NCBI RefSeq assembly: GCF_025751495.1
Contig: NZ_JAOWKZ010000002.1
Span: 372,001-436,000, forward strand
Source: Albidovulum litorale
Lineage (GTDB): Bacteria > Pseudomonadota > Alphaproteobacteria > Rhodobacterales > Rhodobacteraceae
Direction: 5' to 3'
Length of the DNA: 64,000 nucleotides
The notes under the pieces were generated by a model. The model was not told the origin of the DNA. It saw nothing but the letters and a program-made list of their open reading frames with translations, and did not search any database. Position numbers and translations under genes: made by a program. This document shows positions 7,687-16,363 of the stretch, piece after piece (position 1 is the first letter of the stretch; each line of letters begins with the position of its first letter).

Positions 7687-9044
7687 TGCGGCGACTTGCC
7701 GTCTGCCTGGCGCTGATTCCCGGTGCCGCTTTGGCCCATGCCTCGGAACGCATGGTGATCCTGACCCTTCCCACCGGCTGGTACATGATCGGCGCTGGCA
7801 TCGCCGTGGCGCTGACGGCCGGTGCCGGACTGATGGCCGGGCGTCTGCCGCGCTTCGGTGCGCGGCTTCTGTTCGAACGGAGGGTCGTGCTTTCCCGGAC
7901 AGCGGCAAGCTGGATTGCCGCGCTCGCCTTCTGGGCACTGATCGCGACCGGCATCTGGGGCACGCGCGATCCCCTGACCAACCTTCTGCCGCTGACCGTC
8001 TGGACGGTGCTGTGGGTCGGGCTCACGCTGGCCTGCGTCCTTTTCGGCAATCTCTGGCGCGACATCGAGCCCTGGAGCGGCCCCGTCCGCACCCTAAGAC
8101 GGATGATCGGACGCACCGGCGGCATCGGACTAACCCGCCTCGGCCACTGGCCCGCCGTTATCGGCTACCTGGGTTTTGCCTGGTTCGAGATCGTCTCGCT
8201 CGCCCCCGCCGATCCCTATGTGCTCGCCCGTGCCGCTGCGGGCTATTACCTCCTGATCCTTGCACTGGCGGTGCTTGAGGGCGAGGGCTGGCTGGAACAG
8301 GGTGAGTTCCTGACCGTCTATTTCGCGATAATCGGCCGCATCGCCCCCTTCTGGGCCGAACATGAAGGCGCGCGGCTGAAGGTCATGGCGGGGCTGCCCG
8401 GGGTGCAGGTCCTTCGACTCGCGCCGCTTTCACCATCCACCATAGCCTTCGTCACGTTGGTTCTTGCTTCAGTCAGCTTCGACGGGCTTTCCGAGACGTT
8501 CCGCTGGCTGGCATTGCTAGGCATCAACCCCCTGGAATTCCCCGGTCGCTCGGCGGTCTGGGGCATCAACTCCGTCGCATTGATCGGCTTCTGGGGCGTC
8601 AGCATCGCGCTGATTCTAGGGGCAATCCGGGCCGGTCTGCCAAAGGGTGCGTTCAGCCAGGCCACAGGACCGGTGATGCTTTCCTTCCTGCCGATAGCCG
8701 CAGGCTACCACGTTGCGCATTACCTCATCGCGCTTCTGACCAACGGGCAATATGCGATTGCCGCACTTAACGATCCCTTCGGGCGCAACTGGCAACTGCT
8801 TGGCCTGCCAGATCATTGGGTTTCGTTCGGGTTCCTGGCGACACATTCCGGTGTATTGACGATCTGGACGGCGCAGTTTTCCACGATCCTCGGAGCACAT
8901 CTTCTGGCCGTAATGCTTAACCTGAAACTGACCGACCGCATTCCCGGCGCGAGTGGGTTCCGGGCGCATCTTCCGATGACACTCCTGATGGTCGGCTATA
9001 CGGTGTTCGGCCTCTGGCTGCTTTCTGCCCCGACCGCCGGATAA
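7686..9044 (+). CDS. Polytopic membrane protein of unknown function in ABC operon
   Basis: A 452-residue protein with an apparent cleavable signal peptide (MRRLAVCLALIPGAALAHAS) and about 10-11 hydrophobic segments. Landmarks include WRDIEPWSGP, VLEGEGWLEQGEF, a YHVAHYLIAL helix with paired histidines and a second loop with LPDHWVSFGFLATHSGV. The buried His, Glu and Trp residues hint at a membrane enzyme or cofactor site rather than a simple channel. I have a weak memory of relatives being annotated fenitrothion hydrolase, which I would not adopt as a function. It overlaps the AA_synth gene by 1 nt and precedes the binding protein by 106 bp. Confidence 0.6.
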   Translation: MRRLAVCLALIPGAALAHASERMVILTLPTGWYMIGAGIAVALTAGAGLMAGRLPRFGARLLFERRVVLSRTAASWIAALAFWALIATGIWGTRDPLTNLLPLTVWTVLWVGLTLACVLFGNLWRDIEPWSGPVRTLRRMIGRTGGIGLTRLGHWPAVIGYLGFAWFEIVSLAPADPYVLARAAAGYYLLILALAVLEGEGWLEQGEFLTVYFAIIGRIAPFWAEHEGARLKVMAGLPGVQVLRLAPLSPSTIAFVTLVLASVSFDGLSETFRWLALLGINPLEFPGRSAVWGINSVALIGFWGVSIALILGAIRAGLPKGAFSQATGPVMLSFLPIAAGYHVAHYLIALLTNGQYAIAALNDPFGRNWQLLGLPDHWVSFGFLATHSGVLTIWTAQFSTILGAHLLAVMLNLKLTDRIPGASGFRAHLPMTLLMVGYTVFGLWLLSAPTAG

Positions 9045-9150
9045 GAAAGAGTTGCATTATGGCGCGACTCCGTGTTCCGTTACGACAGAAACACGAAAGC
9101 CGTGGCAAAAATCGGCGCAAACCACTTATTTACAACAGCGGAGATGTTTG

Positions 9151-10443
9151 ATGTCAAACAAATCAACCCCCCTGAACCCGACCCGTCGCTCGGTTCTGAC
9201 GGGCATGGCCGCTGGCGGCGCCCTCTTGACCACGGGCCTCGGCGCGCGCTTCGCGCAAGCCCAGTCGTCCGAGCCGATCCGCATCGGCTTTCAGCTTCAC
9301 CGCACCGGCATCGGCGCCTCCTATGGCCGCTGGTACGAACGCACCGCAACCGCCGCGCTGAATGTGCTTAACGAAGGCGGCGGCATCAATGGCCGCCCCG
9401 TTGAACTGGTCTTTGAGGACGACGGCACCGATCCCAAGCGCGGTTCGGAAGTGGTCGAGAAACTCACCACCCAGTCGAACTGCGATCTGGTGATGGGTAC
9501 GCTGTTCAGCCACGTCGTGATCGGCTCTGCCCCCCGCGCGGGCGAGCTGAAAGTGCCCTATCTCGTCTGTTCGGAAGGTCACCACGTCGCTTCGGGCATG
9601 TTAAACCGCTGGACCATGCAGCCCGGCATCACCGATGTGAAAAGCCAGGTGCAGGGCATGGCGCCCTTCGTGACCTCCAACCTCGGCAAGAAGATCACGA
9701 TGATCTTCCCCGACTTCGCCTTCGGCCACGATCACCGTGACTATTTCACCGCCGCCGTCGCCGCGCAGGGTGGCGAGGTAATCAAGCATATTGCGATCCC
9801 GCCGACCGAAACCTCATTCACCCGCTACTTCCCGCAGATTCCGTCGGACACCGAGGTGCTCTACCACGTTATGGTCGGCCCCGCCGTCCTGACCTTCGTG
9901 AAGGAACTGGGCGAGTTCTACGGCTCAGGCGCGCGGCCGCAGCTTTTCGGCTTCATCGACTCGCTTGAGGCGGTGGATATCAACTCGCCCGGCCTCGAAT
10001 TCCTAGATGGCTCGCATTTCTGGGAGGGCCATCCGCGCTACAAGCAAGCGGACGCGTCCGAGCACGAGACCTTCTACCGCAATGCCGTCGGCGTGGACGA
10101 CAACGGCGCATCGGTCGCGGACCCCGCCGATATCGCCACCTACGCCCATATGTTCTCGACCTGGGAGACGCTCTTCGTCGTTAAGCATGCGATGGAGGCG
10201 GCGGGCTATCAGGGTCCGGCCGACCGGCAGAAGGTGGTCGAGGCGATCGAGGCAATGACCGACTTCGCCGAAGGTCAGGCCCATCCGCAGGGGCCGAAAG
10301 TCTTCAATGGCAAGACACATCAGGCTTTTGGGCTGCAGTCGATCACCAAAGTCGAGGGCGGCAAGCTTATCCGCGTCCATCAGACTTCGATGGAAGACGG
10401 GTTCTACCCCGACGAGGTTGACTACACCACGATGAGCTTCTGA
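9151..10443 (+). CDS. ABC transporter substrate-binding protein, LivK/urea-amide type, Tat-exported
   Basis: A 430-residue type I periplasmic-binding protein. The N-terminus has a twin-arginine motif (TRRSVLTG) before a hydrophobic stretch ending ARFAQAQSS, so export in folded form is likely. IRIGFQLHRTGIGASYGRW and NGRPVELVFEDDGTDPKRG are typical of the Peripla_BP_6 family that serves branched-chain amino acids, amides and short-chain ureas. The ATG at 9151 follows GGAG by 7 nt. The livHMGF-like genes come next. Substrate unknown; the unusual leading genes argue against simple leucine transport. Confidence 0.85.
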   Translation: MSNKSTPLNPTRRSVLTGMAAGGALLTTGLGARFAQAQSSEPIRIGFQLHRTGIGASYGRWYERTATAALNVLNEGGGINGRPVELVFEDDGTDPKRGSEVVEKLTTQSNCDLVMGTLFSHVVIGSAPRAGELKVPYLVCSEGHHVASGMLNRWTMQPGITDVKSQVQGMAPFVTSNLGKKITMIFPDFAFGHDHRDYFTAAVAAQGGEVIKHIAIPPTETSFTRYFPQIPSDTEVLYHVMVGPAVLTFVKELGEFYGSGARPQLFGFIDSLEAVDINSPGLEFLDGSHFWEGHPRYKQADASEHETFYRNAVGVDDNGASVADPADIATYAHMFSTWETLFVVKHAMEAAGYQGPADRQKVVEAIEAMTDFAEGQAHPQGPKVFNGKTHQAFGLQSITKVEGGKLIRVHQTSMEDGFYPDEVDYTTMSF

Positions 10444-10451
10444 TACCGGGA

Positions 10452-10475
10452 CGGGCGGGGCTGAGCCCCCGCCCG
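10452..10475 (+). promoter_or_regulatory. GC-rich hairpin between binding-protein and permease genes
   Basis: CGGGCGGGGC pairs with GCCCCCGCCCG with a single bulged C and a tiny loop. There is no T-tract, and the next gene starts at 10478, so the hairpin is more likely to stabilise or partly block readthrough, giving more binding protein than permease, than to be a full terminator. Confidence 0.5.
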
Positions 10476-10477
10476 AA

Positions 10478-11365
10478 TTGCGATTGGATTTCGGACCTTT
10501 CCTGCTTCTCGCCCTGATGGAGGGGCTTGTGACCGCCGCGGTGCTTGCACTGACGGCGTCCGGGTTGTCATTGGTCTTCGGCATCATGCGAGTGGTGAAC
10601 GTGGCGCATGGCGCGTTCTTCATGCTGGGCGCGGTGCTGGCGTGGTTTGTCTCGCAATGGGTGCCGGGTCCTGCGGGCCTGTCCTTTGCCGTGGCGCTCA
10701 TCCTCTGCCCGCTGATCGTCGGCGCCATCGCGGCCGTGGCCGATACGGTCGTGCTGAAACGGCTGAACTATGAACCCGAGGCGACCATCGTCGCGACGAT
10801 CGGCCTTCTCTACATCTTCGAACAGGCGGCACTGAGTTTCTTCGGCCCCGATGCGCGGCCCGTGCCCGCGCCCTTGAGTTTCCGCATCCAGCTGCCGTGG
10901 TTCGGCTATTCCGGCTACAAGCTGGCGGTCGTCGTCGGGGCCGCTCTGGTGCTGCTAATGGTCTGGCTGATCCTGAAGCACAGCCGCGCGGGGCTGATCA
11001 TGCGGGCGACCCAGATCGACCGCGACACGGCCCGCGCCTTCGGGATCAACGTAGACCGGGTCTATGCCGGCGTCTTCGCGATGGGCGCGGGGCTTGCCGC
11101 CATCGCCGCCGTGCTGATCGTGCCGATCCAGCAGGCACATTACCTGATGGGGGGCGATCCGCTGCTTCTGTCCTTCATCGTGGTGATCATCGGGGGCCTT
11201 GGCAGTTTGCGCGGCACGCTGGTCGCGGCGCTGATCATCGGGCTGGGGGACGGCGTCATCTCCACCTTCTTCGCGCCGACGCTGGCCAAGATCGTCGCCA
11301 CGCTCGCGGTCGGGCTGATACTTGTCCTCAGACCCCAGGGGCTGTTCGGGAAACGCGCGGCATGA
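10478..11365 (+). CDS. livH: Branched-chain-type ABC permease, LivH-like
   Basis: A 295-residue inner-membrane permease with about eight helices. The SGLSLVFGIMRVVNVAHGAFFMLGA segment is the LivH-family N-terminal signature, and the C-terminal third holds the GGLGSLRGTLVAALIIGLGDG loop that couples to the ATPase. The start is taken at a TTG at 10478 because the first in-frame ATG (10517) would cut the first helix short; a TTG at 10484 is also possible. The stop overlaps the next start by ATGA, so it is translationally coupled. Confidence 0.85.
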   Translation: MRLDFGPFLLLALMEGLVTAAVLALTASGLSLVFGIMRVVNVAHGAFFMLGAVLAWFVSQWVPGPAGLSFAVALILCPLIVGAIAAVADTVVLKRLNYEPEATIVATIGLLYIFEQAALSFFGPDARPVPAPLSFRIQLPWFGYSGYKLAVVVGAALVLLMVWLILKHSRAGLIMRATQIDRDTARAFGINVDRVYAGVFAMGAGLAAIAAVLIVPIQQAHYLMGGDPLLLSFIVVIIGGLGSLRGTLVAALIIGLGDGVISTFFAPTLAKIVATLAVGLILVLRPQGLFGKRAA

Positions 11366-12303
11366 CGGCGGACCGGGCGCTTATCCTGCATCTGGGCCTG
11401 ATCGCCGCGCTTCTGGCGTTCCACTTCGTGGCGCCTGCCTATCACCACACCAATATCGCCCGGATCATGGTGCTGGCGATCTACGCGATGGGTTACAATA
11501 TCGCTTTCGGCTACACGGGGCTCCTCAGCCTCGGTCATGCGCTGTTCTTCGGCGCGGGGCTCTATGCCGCCGGGCTTCTGGCCTATCACGCGGACGGAAC
11601 CGCCGGTACCGGCCTGATCGCGGGGCTTCTTGCCGGTGGCGTGGTGGCCTTTGCGCTGGGGCTTTTCGCGCTCAGAACCGCCGGTGTCGCCTTCATGATC
11701 GTGACCTTGATGTTCGCACAGGCGGGCTATCTGACCGTTCTCTATTTCGGCAGCTATACGAGGGGTGACGAAGGCATCGTCATCCCCAAAGCCGGACGCG
11801 TTCTGGCTTCGCTCGACCTTTCGGACGACAACACCCGCTATCTCGTTGCGCTTGCGCTCTTCGCTATAGCGCTCATGGTCAACCTCTGGCTCGCCCGCTC
11901 GCCGCGCGGCCGCATCATGGTGGCCATGCGCGAAAATGAGGAACGGAGCCGCATGCTCGGCTACAACCCCTACACGGTGAAACTGACAGCACTGACAATC
12001 TCGGGCCTTTACGCGGGGCTTTCCGGCGCTGCCTATGCGCTGATGTTCGGCTATGCGGGCGCCAGCCTCGCCTCAGTGCAGTATTCGATCCTGCCGCTGC
12101 TCTACGTCCTTCTTGGCGGCGCTGGCACGGTCATCGGCCCGTTCCTCGGCGCGCTTTTGATGTTCTACCTGATTGACTATGCGTCCTCAGTCACCGACGC
12201 CCATCAATTCGTCACCGGCGCAGCATTGGTCCTTCTGATCCTCTTCGCGCCGAAAGGCATCCTAGGCACCATTCGCGAACGGGGGCTCAAATGGCTGCCG
12301 TGA
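11362..12303 (+). CDS. livM: Branched-chain-type ABC permease, LivM-like
   Basis: A 313-residue partner permease with about nine hydrophobic helices. It has the GYNIAFGYTGLLSLGHALFFGAG block and the coupling-loop region NPYTVKLTALTISGLYAGLSGA, with the C-terminal LLGGAGTVIGPFLGALL typical of LivM. The ATG at 11362 overlaps the livH stop by four bases. The last 13 bases overlap the following ATPase gene. Together with LivH it forms the heterodimeric membrane channel. Confidence 0.88.
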   Translation: MTADRALILHLGLIAALLAFHFVAPAYHHTNIARIMVLAIYAMGYNIAFGYTGLLSLGHALFFGAGLYAAGLLAYHADGTAGTGLIAGLLAGGVVAFALGLFALRTAGVAFMIVTLMFAQAGYLTVLYFGSYTRGDEGIVIPKAGRVLASLDLSDDNTRYLVALALFAIALMVNLWLARSPRGRIMVAMRENEERSRMLGYNPYTVKLTALTISGLYAGLSGAAYALMFGYAGASLASVQYSILPLLYVLLGGAGTVIGPFLGALLMFYLIDYASSVTDAHQFVTGAALVLLILFAPKGILGTIRERGLKWLP

Positions 12304-13001
12304 CACTTCTGGAGGCACGCGAGCTCACCCGCCATTTCGACGGGCTGAAGGCCGTCGACGGGGTGGATTTCGACCTGCATCAGGGCGAGATCCACGCCTT
12401 GATCGGCCCAAACGGCGCAGGCAAGACGACATTTGTCAGCCTTCTTTCAGGCCGCATCCCGGTGCAGTCCGGTACAATCCGCTTTGACGGGCGAGACATC
12501 ACGAAGCTGCCCGCCCATGCCCGCGTCCGCCTTGGCATCGCCTATACGTTCCAGATCACCCAAGTCTATGGCGCGCTGACGGTCTTCGACAACGTGGCGC
12601 TGGCCGTGCAAAGCCGACATTCGCACCGCCTGCACGACGATGCGATTGAGGCCCTGACCCGTGTCGGCCTTCAGGACCGCGCCGATCAGACGGCAGGGAC
12701 ACTGAGCTACGGCCACCAGCGGCTGCTGGAAGTAGCCATGGGGCTGGGACTGAAGCCAAAACTGCTGATCCTCGACGAGCCGACGCAAGGGCTGGCACAA
12801 GGCGAGATCGAGAGTTTCAAGGACATCGTGCGCGGCGTTGTGCCCGAGGCGACTGTCCTGCTGATCGAACACAATATGGATGTGGTCATGGACCTCGCCC
12901 AGCGCATCACGGTCCTGAATTTCGGCGAGGTTCTGGCGACCGGCACGCCAGAGGCAATCCGGGCCGACAAGGCGGTACAGACCGCCTATCTGGGGGGCTG
13001 A
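12291..13001 (+). CDS. livG: ABC transporter ATP-binding protein, LivG-like
   Basis: A 236-residue cytoplasmic ATPase. It has Walker A GPNGAGKTT, the Q-loop region TFQITQVYGALTVFDNV, the signature LSYGHQRLLEVAMGL (a GHQ variant of the LSGGQ motif that is common in LivG relatives) and Walker B LLILDEPTQGL followed by the switch histidine in LIEHNMDVV. It overlaps livM by 13 nt and ends directly against livF, so the four transporter genes are one transcript. Confidence 0.9.
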   Translation: MAAVTLLEARELTRHFDGLKAVDGVDFDLHQGEIHALIGPNGAGKTTFVSLLSGRIPVQSGTIRFDGRDITKLPAHARVRLGIAYTFQITQVYGALTVFDNVALAVQSRHSHRLHDDAIEALTRVGLQDRADQTAGTLSYGHQRLLEVAMGLGLKPKLLILDEPTQGLAQGEIESFKDIVRGVVPEATVLLIEHNMDVVMDLAQRITVLNFGEVLATGTPEAIRADKAVQTAYLGG

Positions 13002-13697
13002 ATGCTTAAGCTCGACGGCATCGAGGCAGGCTACGGCGCGGTGCGGGTGCTGCGCGGGCTGACGCTGTCGGTCGCGGCGGGGGAGGTTCTGTGCCTAATG
13101 GGCCGCAATGGCGCGGGCAAGTCCACAGCGCTGAAGACGATCATGGGGCAGGTCCGGGCGAGCGCCGGGGCGATCGAGCTTGACGGAACCCAGATCGAGG
13201 GCTTGCCCGCCCATGAAGTGCCGCGCCACGGGATTGGCTATGTGCCCCAAGGGCGGCGGCTTTTCGGTGATCTGACCGTGGCCGAGAATATCGAGGTCGG
13301 GCTGATGACACGGGGGAGGGGCGCGCGGGTGCGCGACCATGTGCTCGACCTCTTCCCGCGCCTGCGTGAACGCATGGGGCAGATGTCCCGCACTTTGTCG
13401 GGGGGCGAGCAGCAGATGCTGGCCATTGCCCGCGCGCTGTGTCTGGAACCCAAGGTCCTGCTGCTGGACGAGCCGACCGAGGGCCTACAACCCTCGATGA
13501 TCGCGCTGATCCGCGACACGGTCGTGGCGCTGAAGGAAACCGGGGTGGCGACGGTGCTGGTCGAACAACGCGTGGATGCGGCCCTGTCGGTCGCTGACAG
13601 GATCGCCTTTACCGTTGGGGGCAGTATCGCCGAGACGGTACAGGCGGGCGACCTTACGCCCAGCGCGTCACAATTCGCGACCTATGTCGGCGTCTGA
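13002..13697 (+). CDS. livF: ABC transporter ATP-binding protein, LivF-like
   Basis: The second ATPase of the system, 231 residues. Walker A is GRNGAGKSTALK, the Q-loop is IGYVPQGRRLFGDLTVAEN, the signature is LSGGEQQMLAIARAL, and Walker B is LLLDEPTEGLQPS, all as in LivF. It starts at the base after the livG stop codon. Downstream there is a small hairpin (13693-13710) before the next operon. Confidence 0.9.
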   Translation: MLKLDGIEAGYGAVRVLRGLTLSVAAGEVLCLMGRNGAGKSTALKTIMGQVRASAGAIELDGTQIEGLPAHEVPRHGIGYVPQGRRLFGDLTVAENIEVGLMTRGRGARVRDHVLDLFPRLRERMGQMSRTLSGGEQQMLAIARALCLEPKVLLLDEPTEGLQPSMIALIRDTVVALKETGVATVLVEQRVDAALSVADRIAFTVGGSIAETVQAGDLTPSASQFATYVGV

Positions 13698-13710
13698 AAT
13701 CGCATTCAGA
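13693..13710 (+). terminator. Weak terminator-like hairpin after livF
   Basis: TCTGAA and TTCAGA form a 6-bp stem around ATCGCA and are followed by ATTTTCTT. The stem overlaps the livF stop codon. It may end part of the transcription before the nucleoside-transport operon. Confidence 0.4.
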
Positions 13711-13736
13711 ATTTTCTTGCGCGAATCCTAAAAAAC

Positions 13737-13752
13737 TTTACCAATTGATAAA
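13737..13752. promoter_or_regulatory. RutR-like degenerate operator before BMP operon
   Basis: TTTACCAATTGATAAA is a near-palindrome around CAATTG. It matches 11 of the 14 defined positions of the RutR consensus TTGACCAnnTGGTCAA. It lies about 45 nt before the BMP-family gene, in an AT-rich gap of 96 bp that must hold the promoter. It could instead serve another TetR- or GntR-type regulator. Confidence 0.4.
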
Positions 13753-13793
13753 ATTTAGGACCGAGGACTGCAACAACCGACAGGGGGCTGACT

Positions 13794-14819
13794 ATGACTG
13801 CAAGGATCAAACCGGCCGGGCTGAACCGGCGGCATCTTATGGCGACGGCTGCTGGGGCCGCTGCAACGGGGCTCGTCGGGCTGCCGAAGCGGGCCTTCGC
13901 CGCCGACCCGATCAAGGTCGCAGGCATCTACACTGTGCCCGTAGAACAGCAATGGGTGAGCCGCATCCATGTCGCGGCCGAGGCCGCAGTGGCGGCGGGT
14001 GCAGCCGAATATACCTACACCGAGAACACCGCTAATACCGACTATCCTCGCGTCATGCGGGAATATGCCGAACAGGGTTACAAGCTTATCATCGGCGAGA
14101 TTTTCGGGGTGGAGCAGGAAGCGCGCGAAGTCGTGGCCGACTATCCCGAAACCGCGTTCCTATTGGGCTCAAGCTTCCTGCATGACCCGGCTTTGCCGAA
14201 CCTTTCCGTTTTCGACAACTACATCCAGGATGCGAGCTATCTTTCCGGGATTATCGCGGGTGCGATGACCCAGTCCGGCAATATCGGCATTGTCGGCGGC
14301 TTCCCCATCCCGGAGGTCAACCGGCTGATCCATGCCTTCATGGCCGGTGTGCGCGAGATGCGCGCGGACGCGACCTTCCAGGTGTCGTTCATCGGGTCGT
14401 GGTTCGATCCGCCCAAGGCCAAGGAGACTGCCTTCGCGATGATCGATGGCGGCGCGGACCTGCTCTACGCTGAACGCTTCGGCGTCTCCGACGCCGCGCA
14501 GGAACGCGGAATTCTCGCCGTCGGTAATGTGATCGACACGCAAGCGGATTATCCCGAAACCGTCGTCGCCTCGGCGCTCTGGCATTTCGAGCCGACGCTG
14601 AACGCGGCTTTGGCCAAGGTCGCCGACGGCAGCTTCACGGCCGACAATTACGGCACCTATTCCTTCTTGAAGGAAGGCGGCTGCTCGCTCGCCCCCCTTG
14701 GCACGTTCGAGGGCAAGGTGCCTGAGGCAGCAATGGCGCTGGTGGCCGAACGTGAGGCCGCGATCCGGGATGGCAGCTTCACCGTCGAGATCAACGACGA
14801 AGAACCGACGTCGTCCTGA
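13794..14819 (+). CDS. BMP-family (PnrA-like) nucleoside-binding protein, Tat-exported
   Basis: A 341-residue substrate-binding protein of the basic-membrane-protein family, whose members bind purine nucleosides. A twin-arginine signal (NRRHLMAT) precedes PKRAFA-ADP. The mature start IKVAGIYTVPVEQQWVSRIH, the GEIFGVEQEA block and GNIGIVGGFPIPEVNRLIHAF match the family. There is no lipobox, so it is probably free in the periplasm. It heads a tightly overlapping operon of an ATPase, two permeases and cytosine deaminase, which points to a nucleobase or nucleoside as cargo. Confidence 0.88.
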   Translation: MTARIKPAGLNRRHLMATAAGAAATGLVGLPKRAFAADPIKVAGIYTVPVEQQWVSRIHVAAEAAVAAGAAEYTYTENTANTDYPRVMREYAEQGYKLIIGEIFGVEQEAREVVADYPETAFLLGSSFLHDPALPNLSVFDNYIQDASYLSGIIAGAMTQSGNIGIVGGFPIPEVNRLIHAFMAGVREMRADATFQVSFIGSWFDPPKAKETAFAMIDGGADLLYAERFGVSDAAQERGILAVGNVIDTQADYPETVVASALWHFEPTLNAALAKVADGSFTADNYGTYSFLKEGGCSLAPLGTFEGKVPEAAMALVAEREAAIRDGSFTVEINDEEPTSS

Positions 14820-16363
14820 TGGTGGGGCGCGAGGGGGCGGAGGTTGTCCTCCGCCTCGACGGCATCACCAAGCGGTTCGGACCGCTGGTGGCCAACAACG
14901 CAATCAGTTTCGACCTGAAGAAGGGCGAGGTCATCGCCCTTCTCGGTGAAAACGGCGCGGGCAAGACGACGCTGATGAACATCCTTTTCGGCCATTACAC
15001 CGCCGATGAGGGAGCCGTGGAGGTCTTTGGCCAGCCCCTGCCCCCCGGCCATCCGCGCGCGGCATTGGCAGCCGGGGTTGGGATGGTGCATCAGCATTTC
15101 ACGCTCGCCGACAACATGACGGTGCTGGAAAACATCCTTCTGGGCACCGGATCGCTTCTGTCCAACCGCCTGAACGCCCGCGCTGCGAAGGCGAAGGTAC
15201 AGAAGCTCTCTGCTGATTTCGGCTTATCGGTCCATCCCGATGCCAAGGTCGGGACGCTGTCGGTCGGCGAACGACAGCGCGTGGAGATCCTGAAGGCGCT
15301 CTACCGCGATGCCCGCATCCTGATTCTCGACGAACCGACCGCCGTCCTGACGCCGCAGGAAACCACGGCGCTTTTCGACACACTTAGAAAGGCCGTGGCG
15401 CTCGGCCTGTCGATCATCTTCATATCGCACAAGCTGAACGAGGTGATGGCAATCTCCTCGCGCGTGCTTGTACTGAGGCACGGAAAGCTGGTTGGCGAGG
15501 TTGCGACCTCTGACACGGATCGCCACAAACTGGCGGAGATGATGGTGGGCGCCGAGATCACCGCGCCGAAACTGGCCGAGCGCGCGCCGGGGGCGGCGCT
15601 GATGACGCTGAGCGGGATTCGCACCGCGCCGCGGGGCAATGCGCCGGGTCTTGCAGGTGTGGACCTGACCCTGCGCGCAGGACAGATCATTGGCCTAGCC
15701 GGCGTCTCGGGCAACGGCCAGTCGGCACTCGCCGACCTGATTGGCGGACTTGAGGTGCCGACCAGCGGTCAGATGGAGCTTCATCCTGCCCGTTCCGGCG
15801 ACTGGTCGCCCCGCGCAGCCCTCGCCGCCGGAATCGCCCGTATCCCCGAGGATCGTCACAAAACCGGCACGGTCGCCGATTTCTCGCTGACCGAAAACGC
15901 GGTTCTGGAGAGCTATGAAAACGCCCCCTACAGCCGGAAGGGCTGGATGGACTGGTCCGCTGCCGAAGGGTTCGCGAGAAAGATCATCGAAACCTACGAT
16001 GTCCGCTGCCCGGGCCCCGGGGCCGCGATCCGGCTACTATCGGGCGGCAATATGCAGAAGCTGATCCTTGGCCGCGCGCTGGAGGCGGGCCCGAAGATCA
16101 TCCTTGCCAATCAGCCGGTGCGCGGCCTCGACATCGGTGCGGTCACCTTCGTCCACAACCGCCTGATCGCGGCGCGCGACGCGGGCGCAGCGGTCCTGCT
16201 GATCTCGGAGGATCTGGACGAGGTCATGGCGCTTTCTGACGTGATCCACGTCATCTACGAAGGCCACCTGTCACCCGCCTTCCCGCGCGGCTCAAAGACG
16301 CCTGCCGAACTTGGCGTCTGGATGGCCGGGCAGGGTTTTGAAGGGGGGGCCGATGCGGCTTGA
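14819..16363 (+). CDS. Nucleoside-type ABC ATPase with two nucleotide-binding domains
   Basis: A 514-residue double ATPase of the sugar/nucleoside-import class. Domain 1 has Walker A GENGAGKTTLMN, signature LSVGERQRVEILKAL and Walker B ILDEPTAVLTPQE. Domain 2 has a degenerate Walker A (GVSGNGQSALADL, lysine replaced), signature LSGGNMQKLILGRAL and a Walker B of the ANQPVRGLDIGA form. Such asymmetry is usual in the RbsA/NupA-type proteins. The start overlaps the previous stop (TGATG) and the end overlaps the permease gene by 11 nt. Confidence 0.92.
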   Translation: MVGREGAEVVLRLDGITKRFGPLVANNAISFDLKKGEVIALLGENGAGKTTLMNILFGHYTADEGAVEVFGQPLPPGHPRAALAAGVGMVHQHFTLADNMTVLENILLGTGSLLSNRLNARAAKAKVQKLSADFGLSVHPDAKVGTLSVGERQRVEILKALYRDARILILDEPTAVLTPQETTALFDTLRKAVALGLSIIFISHKLNEVMAISSRVLVLRHGKLVGEVATSDTDRHKLAEMMVGAEITAPKLAERAPGAALMTLSGIRTAPRGNAPGLAGVDLTLRAGQIIGLAGVSGNGQSALADLIGGLEVPTSGQMELHPARSGDWSPRAALAAGIARIPEDRHKTGTVADFSLTENAVLESYENAPYSRKGWMDWSAAEGFARKIIETYDVRCPGPGAAIRLLSGGNMQKLILGRALEAGPKIILANQPVRGLDIGAVTFVHNRLIAARDAGAAVLLISEDLDEVMALSDVIHVIYEGHLSPAFPRGSKTPAELGVWMAGQGFEGGADAA

